Assembly (NCBI GenBank): GCA_041749255.1
Contig: JBGTBR010000069.1
Span: 25,393 to 89,392 of the forward strand
Reading direction: 5' to 3'
Length of the DNA: 64,000 nt
From: JABDLO01 sp041749255
GTDB taxonomy: Bacteria; Bacteroidota; Bacteroidia; Chitinophagales; Saprospiraceae
A program made the translations under genes and the position numbers. Shown piece by piece: positions 35,992-44,555 of the stretch (position 1 is its first letter; each line of letters starts with the position of its first letter). The notes under the pieces were generated by a model that saw nothing but the letters and a program-made list of their open reading frames with translations, was not told the DNA's origin and searched no databases.

Positions 35992-38327
35992 AGTCTGTAA
36001 AAGGCAACATATACATATCTCATGCATGGGGAGGCGATAGTGAAACCGTTGTAAAACGCATCATGCGGCGATTCCAACAGGAAGGTATGGATATCATGCT
36101 TGATAAAAAAGACCTGGGATATAGGGAGAGCATTGATCACTTCATGAAAAATCTGGGTAAAGCAGATGCTGTCATTATAGTGGTGAGCAATAAATACCTG
36201 CATTCCGAATTTTGCATGTATGAATTATTGCAGATTTATGAAAACAAAGATATCCTACAGAGAATTTTCCCTGTCGTGCTGGATGAAGTAGATATATCAA
36301 AACCAGCAAAAAGATTAGAACTCATAAAATATTGGGAAGATCAGGCCAATGATCTGGAAGCCGGAATACGAGATTTGCAATCCATCTCACATGTAGAAGG
36401 CATTACTGATGAGCTCAACTTGTATCATAATATCAGGGGCAAAATTGCAAAACTTACGCATATACTCAAAGACATCAATGTCCTAAACATTTCACTTCAC
36501 ACTGAAAGGGACTTTCAGGATTTAGTGGATTCTATACAGACCCGTTTAAAAGAAGTTGGCAAAAGGGATCATAAGATAGAGCCAGGCACGGAAGGGGTCA
36601 ACATTGCTCCGCGTTTTGCAAATCGAATCACAAAAGATGAAAGAATAAAAAGCAAAGTACCATTTTTTCAAAAAGTCGTTATAAAAGTTCTGGCAAGTGT
36701 ACTAGCGTTCTCAATAATTGGCTTTGCAATATACTATACTAAATCGCAAAATAAATCCAGGGATACTGATTTCAATAAAGAAATGACCATTGCTGTTTTG
36801 CCATTTATAAATTTAAATGAGGAGGAAGAAGAGAAAAATTATTTCAGCGATGGGATCACTGATGATTTAATTACTCACCTTTCAAGAGTGAAAGCACTAA
36901 ATGTGATTTCGCGAATGTCGGTAATGCCATTTAAAAATTCAACAAAAGGGATTAGGGAAATTAGTGCTGAGTTAGGAGCCAGAGCCATACTTACCGGAAG
37001 CATAAGATGGATGGGAGACAGGGTAAGAATTAATGCTCAACTTGTAAACGCAGAAACCGATACTCAACTCTGGGGCGAAAGTTATGACAGGGACGAAAAA
37101 GACATATTTTTAATCCAGTCAGAGGTTGCTTTGCAGATCGCGAAGGCTTTAAAAACTGCTTTGTCAGAAAAAGAGGAAGAGCAATTAAAAAATAAACCTG
37201 AATACAATTTCGAGGCCTATCAGTTTTATATAAAAGGAAGAGATCATTATTACCGTTACACTTTCGATGACAATGAAAAAGCCATTTATTTTTATAACCA
37301 ATCGATCGAAATAGATCCAGAATTGGCTCCTGCATGGGCAGGTCTGGCCAATGCGTATAATCAGAGAAGAACGAAATATTGGTTTGATGTCCAGGTATTA
37401 GATACATCTTACTATTTTAGCCAAAAAGCGATTGAGTTGGATCCATACCTGGCAGATGGCTACACAGCTCTTGGCCAGATATATGAAATTTTATACGATT
37501 ATGGACCTGCAATTGAAAACTATGAGAAAGCCATAGATCTAAATCCTAATTATGGTCCTGCTATTTTTCAGCTTAGCAAAATAAATTACGATCTTGGCAA
37601 ACTGGATGTGGCCTATGGATATGCCAGAAAAGCGCTTGTTCTTGATCCCAATATCGTATATAGATCCATCATCCTGGCCTGGATTTACCAGCGCTTATCC
37701 TGCCATGCTGCGGCAAAGAAATGGATCAACCGTGCCTTAAGTCTCGACCCGGACAATCCCTTTGCTCAATCAGTATTGATTGAAGAATACCTTTATACCG
37801 GAGAAACTAAAAAAGCCAGAACCCAATACAAAAAGACCAATTCACAACATCCCGAATGGTTTATGGGGTTTTTTATGGGTGGGCTCATTGAAATATGCGA
37901 TCGAAATTATGATGACGCTTTACAATTATTGGATACCATGTACAATATTAACCAGTCGAATAAAGAATATTTCTATGGCTATACATTATTAAAAACCGGA
38001 GATGTAAGTAATGGATATGTGATCATTGACTATGAAATTAAAGAATACAAGGAATACATTGAACAATATGAAAATGTCATTGGAGCCAATGAATTTGAAC
38101 TTGCCAATATGTTTGCGATCAAAAATAATAGGGATGAGGCATTAAATTGGCTAAGAAAGGCCATTTCAAAAGGATGGATTGATTATCAAAGAGTTGAAAG
38201 ATTTCCATACATGGATGAATTAAAAAAAGATCCGGAATTTAAAAATATGATTGAAAATGTAATTCTTAAAGTAGAAACCATGAAGCTTAAATTATCATCA
38301 GAATTCACTGATTTTGGTTGTATGTAA
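35988..38327 (+). CDS. TIR domain - transmembrane - TolB/FlgO-like - TPR receptor-like protein
   Basis: A 779-residue protein. Residues about 5-155 are a bacterial TIR domain: IYISHAWGG strand A, DKKDLGYRESIDHFM loop region, VIIVVSNKYL, and FCMYEL with Glu79 at the position of the NADase catalytic Glu. A linker leads to one transmembrane helix at about 229-251. Residues about 266-395 match the TolB/FlgO-like domain that often precedes TPRs in CadC- or cyclase-linked proteins (IAVLPFINL...YFSDGITDDLITHLSR...ARAILTGSIRWMGDRVRINAQLVNAETDTQLWGESYDR). TPR helices follow at about 410-605 and 620-760 (AIELDP, AIDLNP, ALVLDP, ALSLDP). Predicted topology: TIR in the cytoplasm, TolB/TPR in the periplasm. 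Start overlaps the patatin stop. Signalling or defence role is inferred. Confidence 0.82.
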   Translation: MKSVKGNIYISHAWGGDSETVVKRIMRRFQQEGMDIMLDKKDLGYRESIDHFMKNLGKADAVIIVVSNKYLHSEFCMYELLQIYENKDILQRIFPVVLDEVDISKPAKRLELIKYWEDQANDLEAGIRDLQSISHVEGITDELNLYHNIRGKIAKLTHILKDINVLNISLHTERDFQDLVDSIQTRLKEVGKRDHKIEPGTEGVNIAPRFANRITKDERIKSKVPFFQKVVIKVLASVLAFSIIGFAIYYTKSQNKSRDTDFNKEMTIAVLPFINLNEEEEEKNYFSDGITDDLITHLSRVKALNVISRMSVMPFKNSTKGIREISAELGARAILTGSIRWMGDRVRINAQLVNAETDTQLWGESYDRDEKDIFLIQSEVALQIAKALKTALSEKEEEQLKNKPEYNFEAYQFYIKGRDHYYRYTFDDNEKAIYFYNQSIEIDPELAPAWAGLANAYNQRRTKYWFDVQVLDTSYYFSQKAIELDPYLADGYTALGQIYEILYDYGPAIENYEKAIDLNPNYGPAIFQLSKINYDLGKLDVAYGYARKALVLDPNIVYRSIILAWIYQRLSCHAAAKKWINRALSLDPDNPFAQSVLIEEYLYTGETKKARTQYKKTNSQHPEWFMGFFMGGLIEICDRNYDDALQLLDTMYNINQSNKEYFYGYTLLKTGDVSNGYVIIDYEIKEYKEYIEQYENVIGANEFELANMFAIKNNRDEALNWLRKAISKGWIDYQRVERFPYMDELKKDPEFKNMIENVILKVETMKLKLSSEFTDFGCM

Positions 38328-38510
38328 TTTTTTTAGCCTAGAGAGACTTTGGATAGTTTATGTAAAATTTTAAAGGATCATTGGTTTCCAAAATCAGGAT
38401 CAAACGCACTCAGCTTATTCTAAGAATATATTCCCAGGTAAATGTTGTTCATGATAATCCAATATTGTTTCTTTGAGCGCATTTACTTAAAAATATGATC
38501 GTTTCCGGAT

Positions 38511-40004
38511 ATGGGTATTATAATTAAACAAAGCATAAGGAATTCAATCATCAGCTATTCAGGAGCCCTGTTGGGGGCTGTCAATGTTCTCATCATTTAC
38601 GAAAGAATGTTGTTGCCGGAAGAGTTGGGTCAAATGAAATATATTATTGCTACAGCTTTTCTAATCATTCCTATGGTTATTATGGGTGCCAATTCTATAA
38701 TACTTCGCTTTTATCCGAGATTTGAAAATGCGGAAAAGAAGAATCATGGCTTATTGGGTTTTGGTTTAATCATGGTTTTCATCGGTTATTGTATCTACTT
38801 AGTTGTCACTATTTCCTTTTATAAATACTTGCCTGATAAATTTTCTGAAAATTACCTATTCATTTCATTGCTTTTGATCGCTGCTGCAGTTTCCACGGTG
38901 GGTACTTCATATTCTGCTTCCTTCAAAGAAATTGCAGTACCTGCTTTGTTCAATAACCTATGGGTGAAAATTGGAATTGCTCTGGTAGTGGTTCTATATT
39001 ATTTTGGATTGTTTACATTTAGTGGGGTAAAGTGGGGTATTGTTTTGGTGTATTTTATTCCTGTGGCCGGAATTTTAATATTTATTCGCGCTGTCGGAAA
39101 GCTGTTCATCAAACCAGATTATTCCATTCTTACAAAAGAAAACATAAAAGACATTAAGTCATATGGTATTTACAGTGCACTGGGACCCGTTGGAGCTGTT
39201 TTAGCCACACAACTCGATCAGTTTATGGTGACAGAGATGATAAATTATGAGTCGGGGGGTATATTTACCATATCTGTCTATGTCGCATCATTATTTACCA
39301 TACCCATGGTGGCCGTGTTTTCAATAGCCAATCCCATCATCAGCCAATCCAGCGATAAAAAAGATTATGCCCATATTGAGGAAATATATAAAAAGAGCTC
39401 CATCAATCTTCTCATCATAGGAGTTATGTTTATGATAGTATTATGGACCAGTATAGATGACATGTTTTCATTGATGTCGAGGAGTGAAGTATATTCACAA
39501 GGGAAATATGTTATTCTCATTCTTGGTTTTGCCAAAATCATTGACATGTCTACCAGTATAAATGGAGCTATTATAGCTCATTCAAAGTTCTTTAAGTTTA
39601 ATTTGTATATATTACTTTTACTTTCTGTAATAAATATTGTCGCTAATATCTTACTGATCGAAAAGTATGGTATAATCGGGGCAGCCATAGCAACATTTAT
39701 ATCTTTGGCTGTTTATAACTTTGGAAAATTGTTTTACGTTTGGTTGAAATTCAAGATGCAACCTTTTACAGAGAAAAGCCTGATAACGTTGTTATTAGGC
39801 TTAATACTATATTTTGGGCTTGAATTCTTTTCGATGGAATCCTGGCCTCTCATCTTGAGAGTTGTATTCAGAAGTATCGTAGTCGCGAGTTTGTTTGGCC
39901 TGGGAATTTATTTTATGAGATTATCAGAAGATATGAGAACTTTGATTATACAATCTTTTAAATACATAAAAAATGTCATCTTTAGTAAAAATAGATCTAA
40001 ATGA
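38511..40004 (+). CDS. Polysaccharide/lipid-linked sugar flippase (MOP/Wzx-like)
   Basis: A 497-residue integral membrane protein with about 12-14 helices, of the MOP/Wzx-like exporter superfamily that flips lipid-linked oligosaccharides. Start region IRNSIISYSGALLGAVNVLIIYERMLLPEELGQMKYIIATA is typical (first helix with a conserved Gly/Ser-rich face and the PEELGxxxY loop). Later helices are repeated in halves (LDQFMVTEMI, GIFTISVYVASLFTIPM, LLLLSVINIVANILLIEKYGIIGAAIATFISLA). No glycosyltransferase genes are adjacent, so its substrate is unclear. Its last 32 bp overlap the enoyl-CoA hydratase start, suggesting one transcript. Confidence 0.82.
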   Translation: MGIIIKQSIRNSIISYSGALLGAVNVLIIYERMLLPEELGQMKYIIATAFLIIPMVIMGANSIILRFYPRFENAEKKNHGLLGFGLIMVFIGYCIYLVVTISFYKYLPDKFSENYLFISLLLIAAAVSTVGTSYSASFKEIAVPALFNNLWVKIGIALVVVLYYFGLFTFSGVKWGIVLVYFIPVAGILIFIRAVGKLFIKPDYSILTKENIKDIKSYGIYSALGPVGAVLATQLDQFMVTEMINYESGGIFTISVYVASLFTIPMVAVFSIANPIISQSSDKKDYAHIEEIYKKSSINLLIIGVMFMIVLWTSIDDMFSLMSRSEVYSQGKYVILILGFAKIIDMSTSINGAIIAHSKFFKFNLYILLLLSVINIVANILLIEKYGIIGAAIATFISLAVYNFGKLFYVWLKFKMQPFTEKSLITLLLGLILYFGLEFFSMESWPLILRVVFRSIVVASLFGLGIYFMRLSEDMRTLIIQSFKYIKNVIFSKNRSK

Positions 40005-40752
40005 AGATATCGCTACTTTGACGATATCCAGGCCTGAGTCCCTGAATGCTATTAATCAATTGGTAATGCAGGAATTAAGAGTTTTTTTTGAAAAAAATTA
40101 TAGATCTATAAAAAATCTTAAAGGAGTAATAATCACTGGAGAGGGTAATCGTGCCTTTGTGGCTGGTGCTGACATTAAGGGTTTTTCTGCTTTACAAGCA
40201 CACGAAGGAACAGAACTTGCGAAATACGGCCATGAAACCTATTTTCTGATAGAGCGTTTTCATGTTCCTGTTATAGCTGCTGTAAATGGTTTTGCATTGG
40301 GAGGTGGTTGTGAATTGGCGATGGCCTGTCATATAAGAATTGCCGGAGAACATGCTAAATTTGGGCAGCCCGAGGTGAATCTAGGACTTATTCCTGGATA
40401 TGGTGGAACTCAACGACTTATACAATTAATAGGAAAAGGAAAGGCCATTGAACTACTTATGACTGGTGATATGATAGATGCGAAAGAAGCCTGTCTCCTG
40501 GGTCTGGTTAATCATGTCGTTCCTCCGGGAACAGAAGTAGAAATGGCAACGTCTATAATCAATAAAATTTCATCAAGGGGGCCACTGGCAATTCAAAAAA
40601 TCATTGAATGCGTCAATGCCTATTTTAACAAAGAGGAAGATGGATTCATCAAGGAATATGAGGATTTTGGAAATCTTATGGCATCTGACGATTGCAAGGA
40701 AGGAACTTCAGCATTCATAGAAAAAAGAAAACCTGTATTCAAAGGAAAATAA
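39973..40752 (+). CDS. Enoyl-CoA hydratase/isomerase (crotonase) family
   Basis: A 259-residue crotonase that hydrates 2-enoyl-CoA in fatty-acid beta-oxidation, or a related CoA reaction. The CoA/oxyanion region is AFVAGADIKGFSA with the second oxyanion motif ALGGGCELAMACHIR. The two catalytic Glu lie in GQPEVNLGLIPGYGGTQRL and neighbouring helix. MTGDMIDAKEACLLGLVNHVV is the usual C-terminal motif. The ATG at 39973 overlaps the flippase by 32 bp and gives MSSLVKIDLNEDIATLTISRPE, the standard crotonase N-terminus. Physiological substrate is not shown. Convergent with the START-like gene. Confidence 0.9.
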   Translation: MSSLVKIDLNEDIATLTISRPESLNAINQLVMQELRVFFEKNYRSIKNLKGVIITGEGNRAFVAGADIKGFSALQAHEGTELAKYGHETYFLIERFHVPVIAAVNGFALGGGCELAMACHIRIAGEHAKFGQPEVNLGLIPGYGGTQRLIQLIGKGKAIELLMTGDMIDAKEACLLGLVNHVVPPGTEVEMATSIINKISSRGPLAIQKIIECVNAYFNKEEDGFIKEYEDFGNLMASDDCKEGTSAFIEKRKPVFKGK

Positions 40753-40823
40753 AAATAACCTGGAATATGAGATGATCACCCAATGGGCAGGTCAATCAAC
40801 GTAAAGAAATTAAATCCACACTC

Positions 40824-41201
40824 TTAACCTCCACATTCAATCTTGAGTTTGCTAACCTGACTTGCCCAAAGATCTTTCTGCTCCTGCACTTCATCCGCAT
40901 CACAAAAATCAGTAATTTCCATTATTGTTTCATTGGTCACATCAGATTTATACATTCTGAATTCCAGAAACTCTTTTTCATCAGCGTCTTCCCATTTGAA
41001 ACGCACTCTCTCTTCTTCAATATCGTCCACCATTTCTGCTATTTCATCAGCACCACTCCAGGTAAAAGTAAAAATATCACCTGTTATATCTACTCCGTCA
41101 CAAAACCACCTTACCAAACAGGAAGGTGTTGTGATAAATGTATAAATGATGGCTGGCGAGGCGCGAAAAATGAATTCCATTTCAAACTTCACTCTTTGCA
41201 T
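40824..41201 (-). CDS. START-like (SRPBCC) domain protein of Bacteroidota type
   Basis: A 125-residue single-domain protein with the AHSA1/START-like fold: KFEMEFIFRASPAIIYTFITTPSCLVRWFCDGVDI at the start, alternating strands FTFTWSGADEIAEMVDDIEEERVRFKWEDADE in the middle, and a long C-terminal helix (EVQEQKDLWASQVSKLKIECGG). It is the small acidic START-like family widespread in Bacteroidota, adjacent to core genes such as rpoD, whose role is unknown; it may bind a hydrophobic ligand or a protein partner. Convergent with the crotonase gene and divergent from rpoD. Confidence 0.78.
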   Translation of the reverse strand: MQRVKFEMEFIFRASPAIIYTFITTPSCLVRWFCDGVDITGDIFTFTWSGADEIAEMVDDIEEERVRFKWEDADEKEFLEFRMYKSDVTNETIMEITDFCDADEVQEQKDLWASQVSKLKIECGG

Positions 41202-41813
41202 TATAATTTTATTATTAGTATATTAAATTGATTTTTTGGTTTATACGTAATCACACCGACTATCCGGTGCAATTAAAAATAATTTTTTGATTTATCAAAA
41301 GAAACGGACGTGAATTTTAATTTCTGATACGATTTCTTTAGATTATTTAAGTAATACTATAATCTCAACCACATCAAGTTTGTGTAAGTATATGAGCATA
41401 TAGCTGCCAACAAAACTGCTTTTAGAGAGAAAATGAAATAAAAGTCTGATGATTTTATATATAAATGACCAAATTATAGAGATAAATTTGTAAGATGTTG
41501 GCTTTACCTAAGCCATATTTTCCTTCCAAAGCTACCTCCAGGTTAAAAACGAATCACCCGTGTTAGGCAAATACTAATATGGCTAGTAAACAAAAGAGCT
41601 ATTATTGTGATTCATACTGATATAAGAAGAAATCGGATAAGTAAGGAATTGAACTTTTTTGAAGATAAATTCGTAAATTGTGAGGTAGCTATTATTATAT
41701 CTAATTTAAAGGTTTATACTATTGTATGGAAGTCTGAATATGATTACCTTTGCACACTTTTTCAAGACTTTGTATACATTCGCTTCAATTAAATTAAAAA
41801 ACAAATTTCATCC
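41202..41813. other. 612-bp gap upstream of rpoD
   Basis: AT-rich DNA between the START-like gene (minus) and rpoD (plus). The rpoD promoter lies at 41722-41752. The 61-codon plus frame at 41607-41792 runs through the promoter and is not protein-like. Nothing else recognised. Confidence 0.5.
41722..41752 (+). promoter_or_regulatory. Promoter of rpoD
   Basis: TTG (41722-41724) and TACCTTTG (41745-41752) are 20 bp apart, matching the Bacteroidota TTTG-N19-21-TAnnTTTG promoter. The transcript would start near 41759 and have a leader of about 55 nt. Confidence 0.7.
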
Positions 41814-42683
41814 ATGAGACAACTCAAGATAACTAAATCTATTACCAACAGGGAAAGCCAATCGCTTGAAAAATATTTACAGGAAATTGGAAAAGTAGAT
41901 CTTTTAACTCCTGAAGAAGAGGTAGATTTAGCAAAAAAAATAAAAGAAGGTGATCAGGAAGCCTTAGAAAAATTGACAAAAGCCAATTTGCGTTTCGTTG
42001 TCTCAGTTGCCAAACAATATCAAAATCAAGGCTTGTCGCTAAGCGATCTTATTAATGAAGGGAATTTGGGCTTGATTAAAGCAGCTCAAAGATTTGATGA
42101 AACGAGAGGATTTAAGTTTATCTCGTATGCTGTATGGTGGATCAGACAATCGATTCTGCAGGCTTTGGCAGAACAATCGCGAATAGTTAGACTACCATTG
42201 AACAAAGTGGGCTCTCTGAATAAAATCAACAGGGCATTTTCTGAGCTTGAACAAGAGTTTGAAAGAGAACCTTCCAGTGATGAATTAGCTGAATTGCTTG
42301 AAATACCAACAGAAGAAGTTGAAACTACATTGGGTGTTGCCGCCCGGCATGTATCTATGGATGCTCCATTTGTTGATGGAGAGGATAACTCTTTGCTCGA
42401 TGTCTTGGAAAATACGAGCACCCCTGATACCGATAAAAGTCTTGAATATCTGGACTCACTGAGAAAGGAGATCGAAAGATCGCTAAGCACACTTACAGAG
42501 CGGCAGATGGATGTGATCAAATTGTATTTTGGAATTGGTATAGAACATCCCATGTCATTGGAAGATATTGGAGATAAATTCGGTTTGACACGAGAACGGG
42601 TTCGACAAATAAAAGACAAAGCCATCAATAAGTTAAGATCAGCTTCACGAAGTAAGCTACTTAAACACTATCTTGGAAGTTAA
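41814..42683 (+). CDS. rpoD: Primary RNA polymerase sigma factor (RpoD/SigA)
   Basis: A 289-residue group 1 sigma factor without region 1.1. Region 1.2 starts SLEKYLQEIGKVDLLTPEEE. Region 2 contains NLRFVVSVAKQYQNQGLSLSDLINEGNLGLIKAAQRFD and the -10 recognition helix GFKFISYAVWWIRQSILQAL. Region 3 follows (NKVGSLNKINRAFSELEQEFEREPSSDEL), then region 4.1-4.2 with the -35-type HTH SLEDIGDKFGLTRERVRQIKDKAINKLR. This short form is the Bacteroidota housekeeping sigma, which recognises the TTTG/TAnnTTTG promoters seen in this window, including its own. Confidence 0.96.
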   Translation: MRQLKITKSITNRESQSLEKYLQEIGKVDLLTPEEEVDLAKKIKEGDQEALEKLTKANLRFVVSVAKQYQNQGLSLSDLINEGNLGLIKAAQRFDETRGFKFISYAVWWIRQSILQALAEQSRIVRLPLNKVGSLNKINRAFSELEQEFEREPSSDELAELLEIPTEEVETTLGVAARHVSMDAPFVDGEDNSLLDVLENTSTPDTDKSLEYLDSLRKEIERSLSTLTERQMDVIKLYFGIGIEHPMSLEDIGDKFGLTRERVRQIKDKAINKLRSASRSKLLKHYLGS

Positions 42684-42719
42684 AAAATTTTAGCTTGCCT
42701 TCCATTTTGGGTCTTCTTC

Positions 42720-43196
42720 TCATTCGTCTATTATCATAGGCCTGTTGATGCTTTCATGTAAAGAGATAAAGGTTTCTGTACGCTGAATACCTTCAATCTT
42801 TTGAATTTTTGAAGCAAGAATAATTCGCAGATGTTCTGTATCACGGCAAATAACTTTTACGAATATGCTATAAACTCCCGTGGTGTAATGCGCCTCTACG
42901 ACTTCAGGGATTTTTTTCAATGCTTTACTCACTCCGTCATACATACTGCTTTCTTTAAGGTAGATTCCCAGGAATGCACATATATCAAAACCCAAGCGGC
43001 TGTAATCGACAGATAATTTAGATCCGGTAATGATGCCCAGATCTATCATTTTTTTGATCCTTCCATGTATTGTTCCAGCTGAAACGCCTATCCTTTCACC
43101 TATTTCAAGATAAGGGGTTTTTGCATCCATCGTAAGTATAGAAATTATTTTTCTATCGGTATCATCCATATCCGGCTTTCCAGTTTTCTTACTCAT
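42720..43196 (-). CDS. Lrp/AsnC-family transcriptional regulator (second copy)
   Basis: A 158-residue regulator: HTH at about 8-55 (TDRKIISILTMDAKTPYLEIGERIGVSAGTIHGRIKKM) and RAM domain at about 65-150 (DICAFLGIYLKESSMYDGVSKALKKIPEVVEAHYTTGVYSIFVKVICRD, described as one stretch). It differs clearly from the first Lrp (13 kb): the ligand loop reads YTTGVYSIFVKV rather than ITGDADFLLKIV, closer to AsnC-like proteins. It follows the yihY gene start region with 6 bp between them on the same strand, so it is probably the last gene of the arcA-thioesterase-yihY-lrp transcript. A role in arginine or amino-acid control fits that context but is not shown. Confidence 0.88.
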   Translation of the reverse strand: MSKKTGKPDMDDTDRKIISILTMDAKTPYLEIGERIGVSAGTIHGRIKKMIDLGIITGSKLSVDYSRLGFDICAFLGIYLKESSMYDGVSKALKKIPEVVEAHYTTGVYSIFVKVICRDTEHLRIILASKIQKIEGIQRTETFISLHESINRPMIIDE

Positions 43197-43202
43197 ATTC
43201 TT

Positions 43203-44147
43203 TTATTCTCTTTCTTCCAATATATCCCTGTTGATGGCAATGCTGGCATTCAACTCAAACCCTATTAATAAAACAAATGAATTTATTTGTAGCCAAAGCA
43301 TTAATATAATTAAAGCACTTATTGAACCATAAATTTCATTATACCGGCTAAAGTTATTAATGAAAAAAGAAAAACCCAATGATGTCAGTATGGATAAAGC
43401 TGTAGCAAGTATAGCACCTGCGTTGATAAATGAACTTCGGCGAAACATCGAAGGTCCATATTTATATATAAAAGTTATCCCCGAATACAAAAGCACCAAT
43501 GAAAACAACCATCTCATCCAGGCACTAACACCTTCCAATATATTCCAATGTAGGCCATGTATTAAAATTTCGATGAGAAAATCGCCAATAACAATAAAAA
43601 CTACAGAAATAATAAAAATGGCTAATAAAAGAAATGTAAGTAGTAAAGCAATTAGTCTTTGTCTGAACCACCCCCTTTTTTTAAAAATTTTATCATAGGA
43701 CTTGTCAAATCCATCCATGAGACTAGCCATTCCACTTGATGCAAAAATGATGGAGAGTAAAAAGCCCACTGACAATAAACCGCCTCGTTTGATAGAAGTA
43801 ATGCCTGTAATGATGCCAAACAAATATTCTGCAGAATCGGCAGGAAGCGCTTCTCTTAATGCCCTGTAAATAATTTCATTATAAGTTTCTGCAAAAGGAA
43901 GTAAAGGTACAAGAGTAAATAAAAATATAATGCCGGGAAATAATGCCAATAAAAAATGAAACGCTACCGAAGAAGATCTGACTACAATATCATCTCTCCG
44001 ACTTTCTTTTATAATAAATAATAAAATATGATAAATGGGTACACCACTAAAGCCTGGGAAAGAATAGGCTTGAGACCACCGCACCAATCTTCGTACACGC
44101 GGCAGTCTGGGAAAAACACGGATGAATTGCTTACATTTCTTTATCAA
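43203..44147 (-). CDS. YihY/BrkB-family inner-membrane protein
   Basis: A 314-residue membrane protein of the YihY/virulence factor BrkB (once 'RNase BN') family with about six helices. Typical segments are IKESRRDDIVVRSSSVAFHFLLALFPGIIFLFTLVPLLPF near the start, GLLSVGFLLSIIFASSGMASLMDGFDKSYD (the conserved GFDKxYD-like motif) and YGSISALIILMLWLQINSFVLLIGFELNAS near the end. Function in most bacteria unknown. The chosen start is TTG at 44147, inside the last codons of the thioesterase gene; no ATG fits the N-terminus, so the start is uncertain. Confidence 0.85.
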   Translation of the reverse strand: MIKKCKQFIRVFPRLPRVRRLVRWSQAYSFPGFSGVPIYHILLFIIKESRRDDIVVRSSSVAFHFLLALFPGIIFLFTLVPLLPFAETYNEIIYRALREALPADSAEYLFGIITGITSIKRGGLLSVGFLLSIIFASSGMASLMDGFDKSYDKIFKKRGWFRQRLIALLLTFLLLAIFIISVVFIVIGDFLIEILIHGLHWNILEGVSAWMRWLFSLVLLYSGITFIYKYGPSMFRRSSFINAGAILATALSILTSLGFSFFINNFSRYNEIYGSISALIILMLWLQINSFVLLIGFELNASIAINRDILEERE

Positions 44148-44550
44148 AAAATGGGTGTAGTTTAAGTGTGAGGTAATCCGGTGCTGAAACCCTTTTACCC
44201 GTTATTATATTGACAAAAAATAATTTCACTTGTCCCAGATGAACCAATTCTTCTTTGTCATTAAAAATTTCATGTTCGAAATGGATCATTTTAGTAGGTA
44301 ATGTCCTTAAAATCGTCCGAATCGTAATGAGTTCATCGTAATACACTGGGCTTTTATATCTTGACTCAACGTGCAAAACAGGCATCATTATTCCCCATTT
44401 TTCTTCCAGTTCCTTATATGTTATTCCAAGTGCTCTAATCGATTCAGCCCTCCCAATTTCATAAAGTTGAGGATAATGACCATAATACAAATATCCCATT
44501 TGATCGGTTTCACCATAACGGATTCTTTTTGTATAATCAAACAAATACAT
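44131..44550 (-). CDS. Acyl-CoA thioesterase (4HBT hotdog family)
   Basis: A 139-residue hotdog-fold thioesterase of the YbgC/4-hydroxybenzoyl-CoA thioesterase type, hydrolysing short acyl-CoA. The core motif is YTKRIRYGETDQMGYLYYGHYPQLYEIGR with the catalytic Asp, and the second half holds YDELITIRTILRTLPTKMIHFEHEIFNDKEELVHLGQVKLFFVN. The ATG at 44550 (MYLFDYTKRI) starts just after the arcA stop; a longer frame to 44592 would overlap arcA by 37 bp without adding conserved sequence. Its stop overlaps the yihY start by 17 bp, so the genes are translationally linked. Confidence 0.85.
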   Translation of the reverse strand: MYLFDYTKRIRYGETDQMGYLYYGHYPQLYEIGRAESIRALGITYKELEEKWGIMMPVLHVESRYKSPVYYDELITIRTILRTLPTKMIHFEHEIFNDKEELVHLGQVKLFFVNIITGKRVSAPDYLTLKLHPFFDKEM

Positions 44551-44555
44551 ACCTA

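Noticed and set aside
34624..38327. The patatin/TIR pair as a standard CBASS operon
   Set aside because: No CD-NTase, Cap2/Cap3 or HORMA gene lies within the window around it.
41265..41295. Inverted repeat CACCG/CGGTG upstream of the START-like gene as a terminator
   Set aside because: The arms are only five bp with no T tract beside them on either strand.
41607..41792. 61-codon plus-strand frame upstream of rpoD
   Set aside because: It runs through the rpoD promoter and has no protein-like features.
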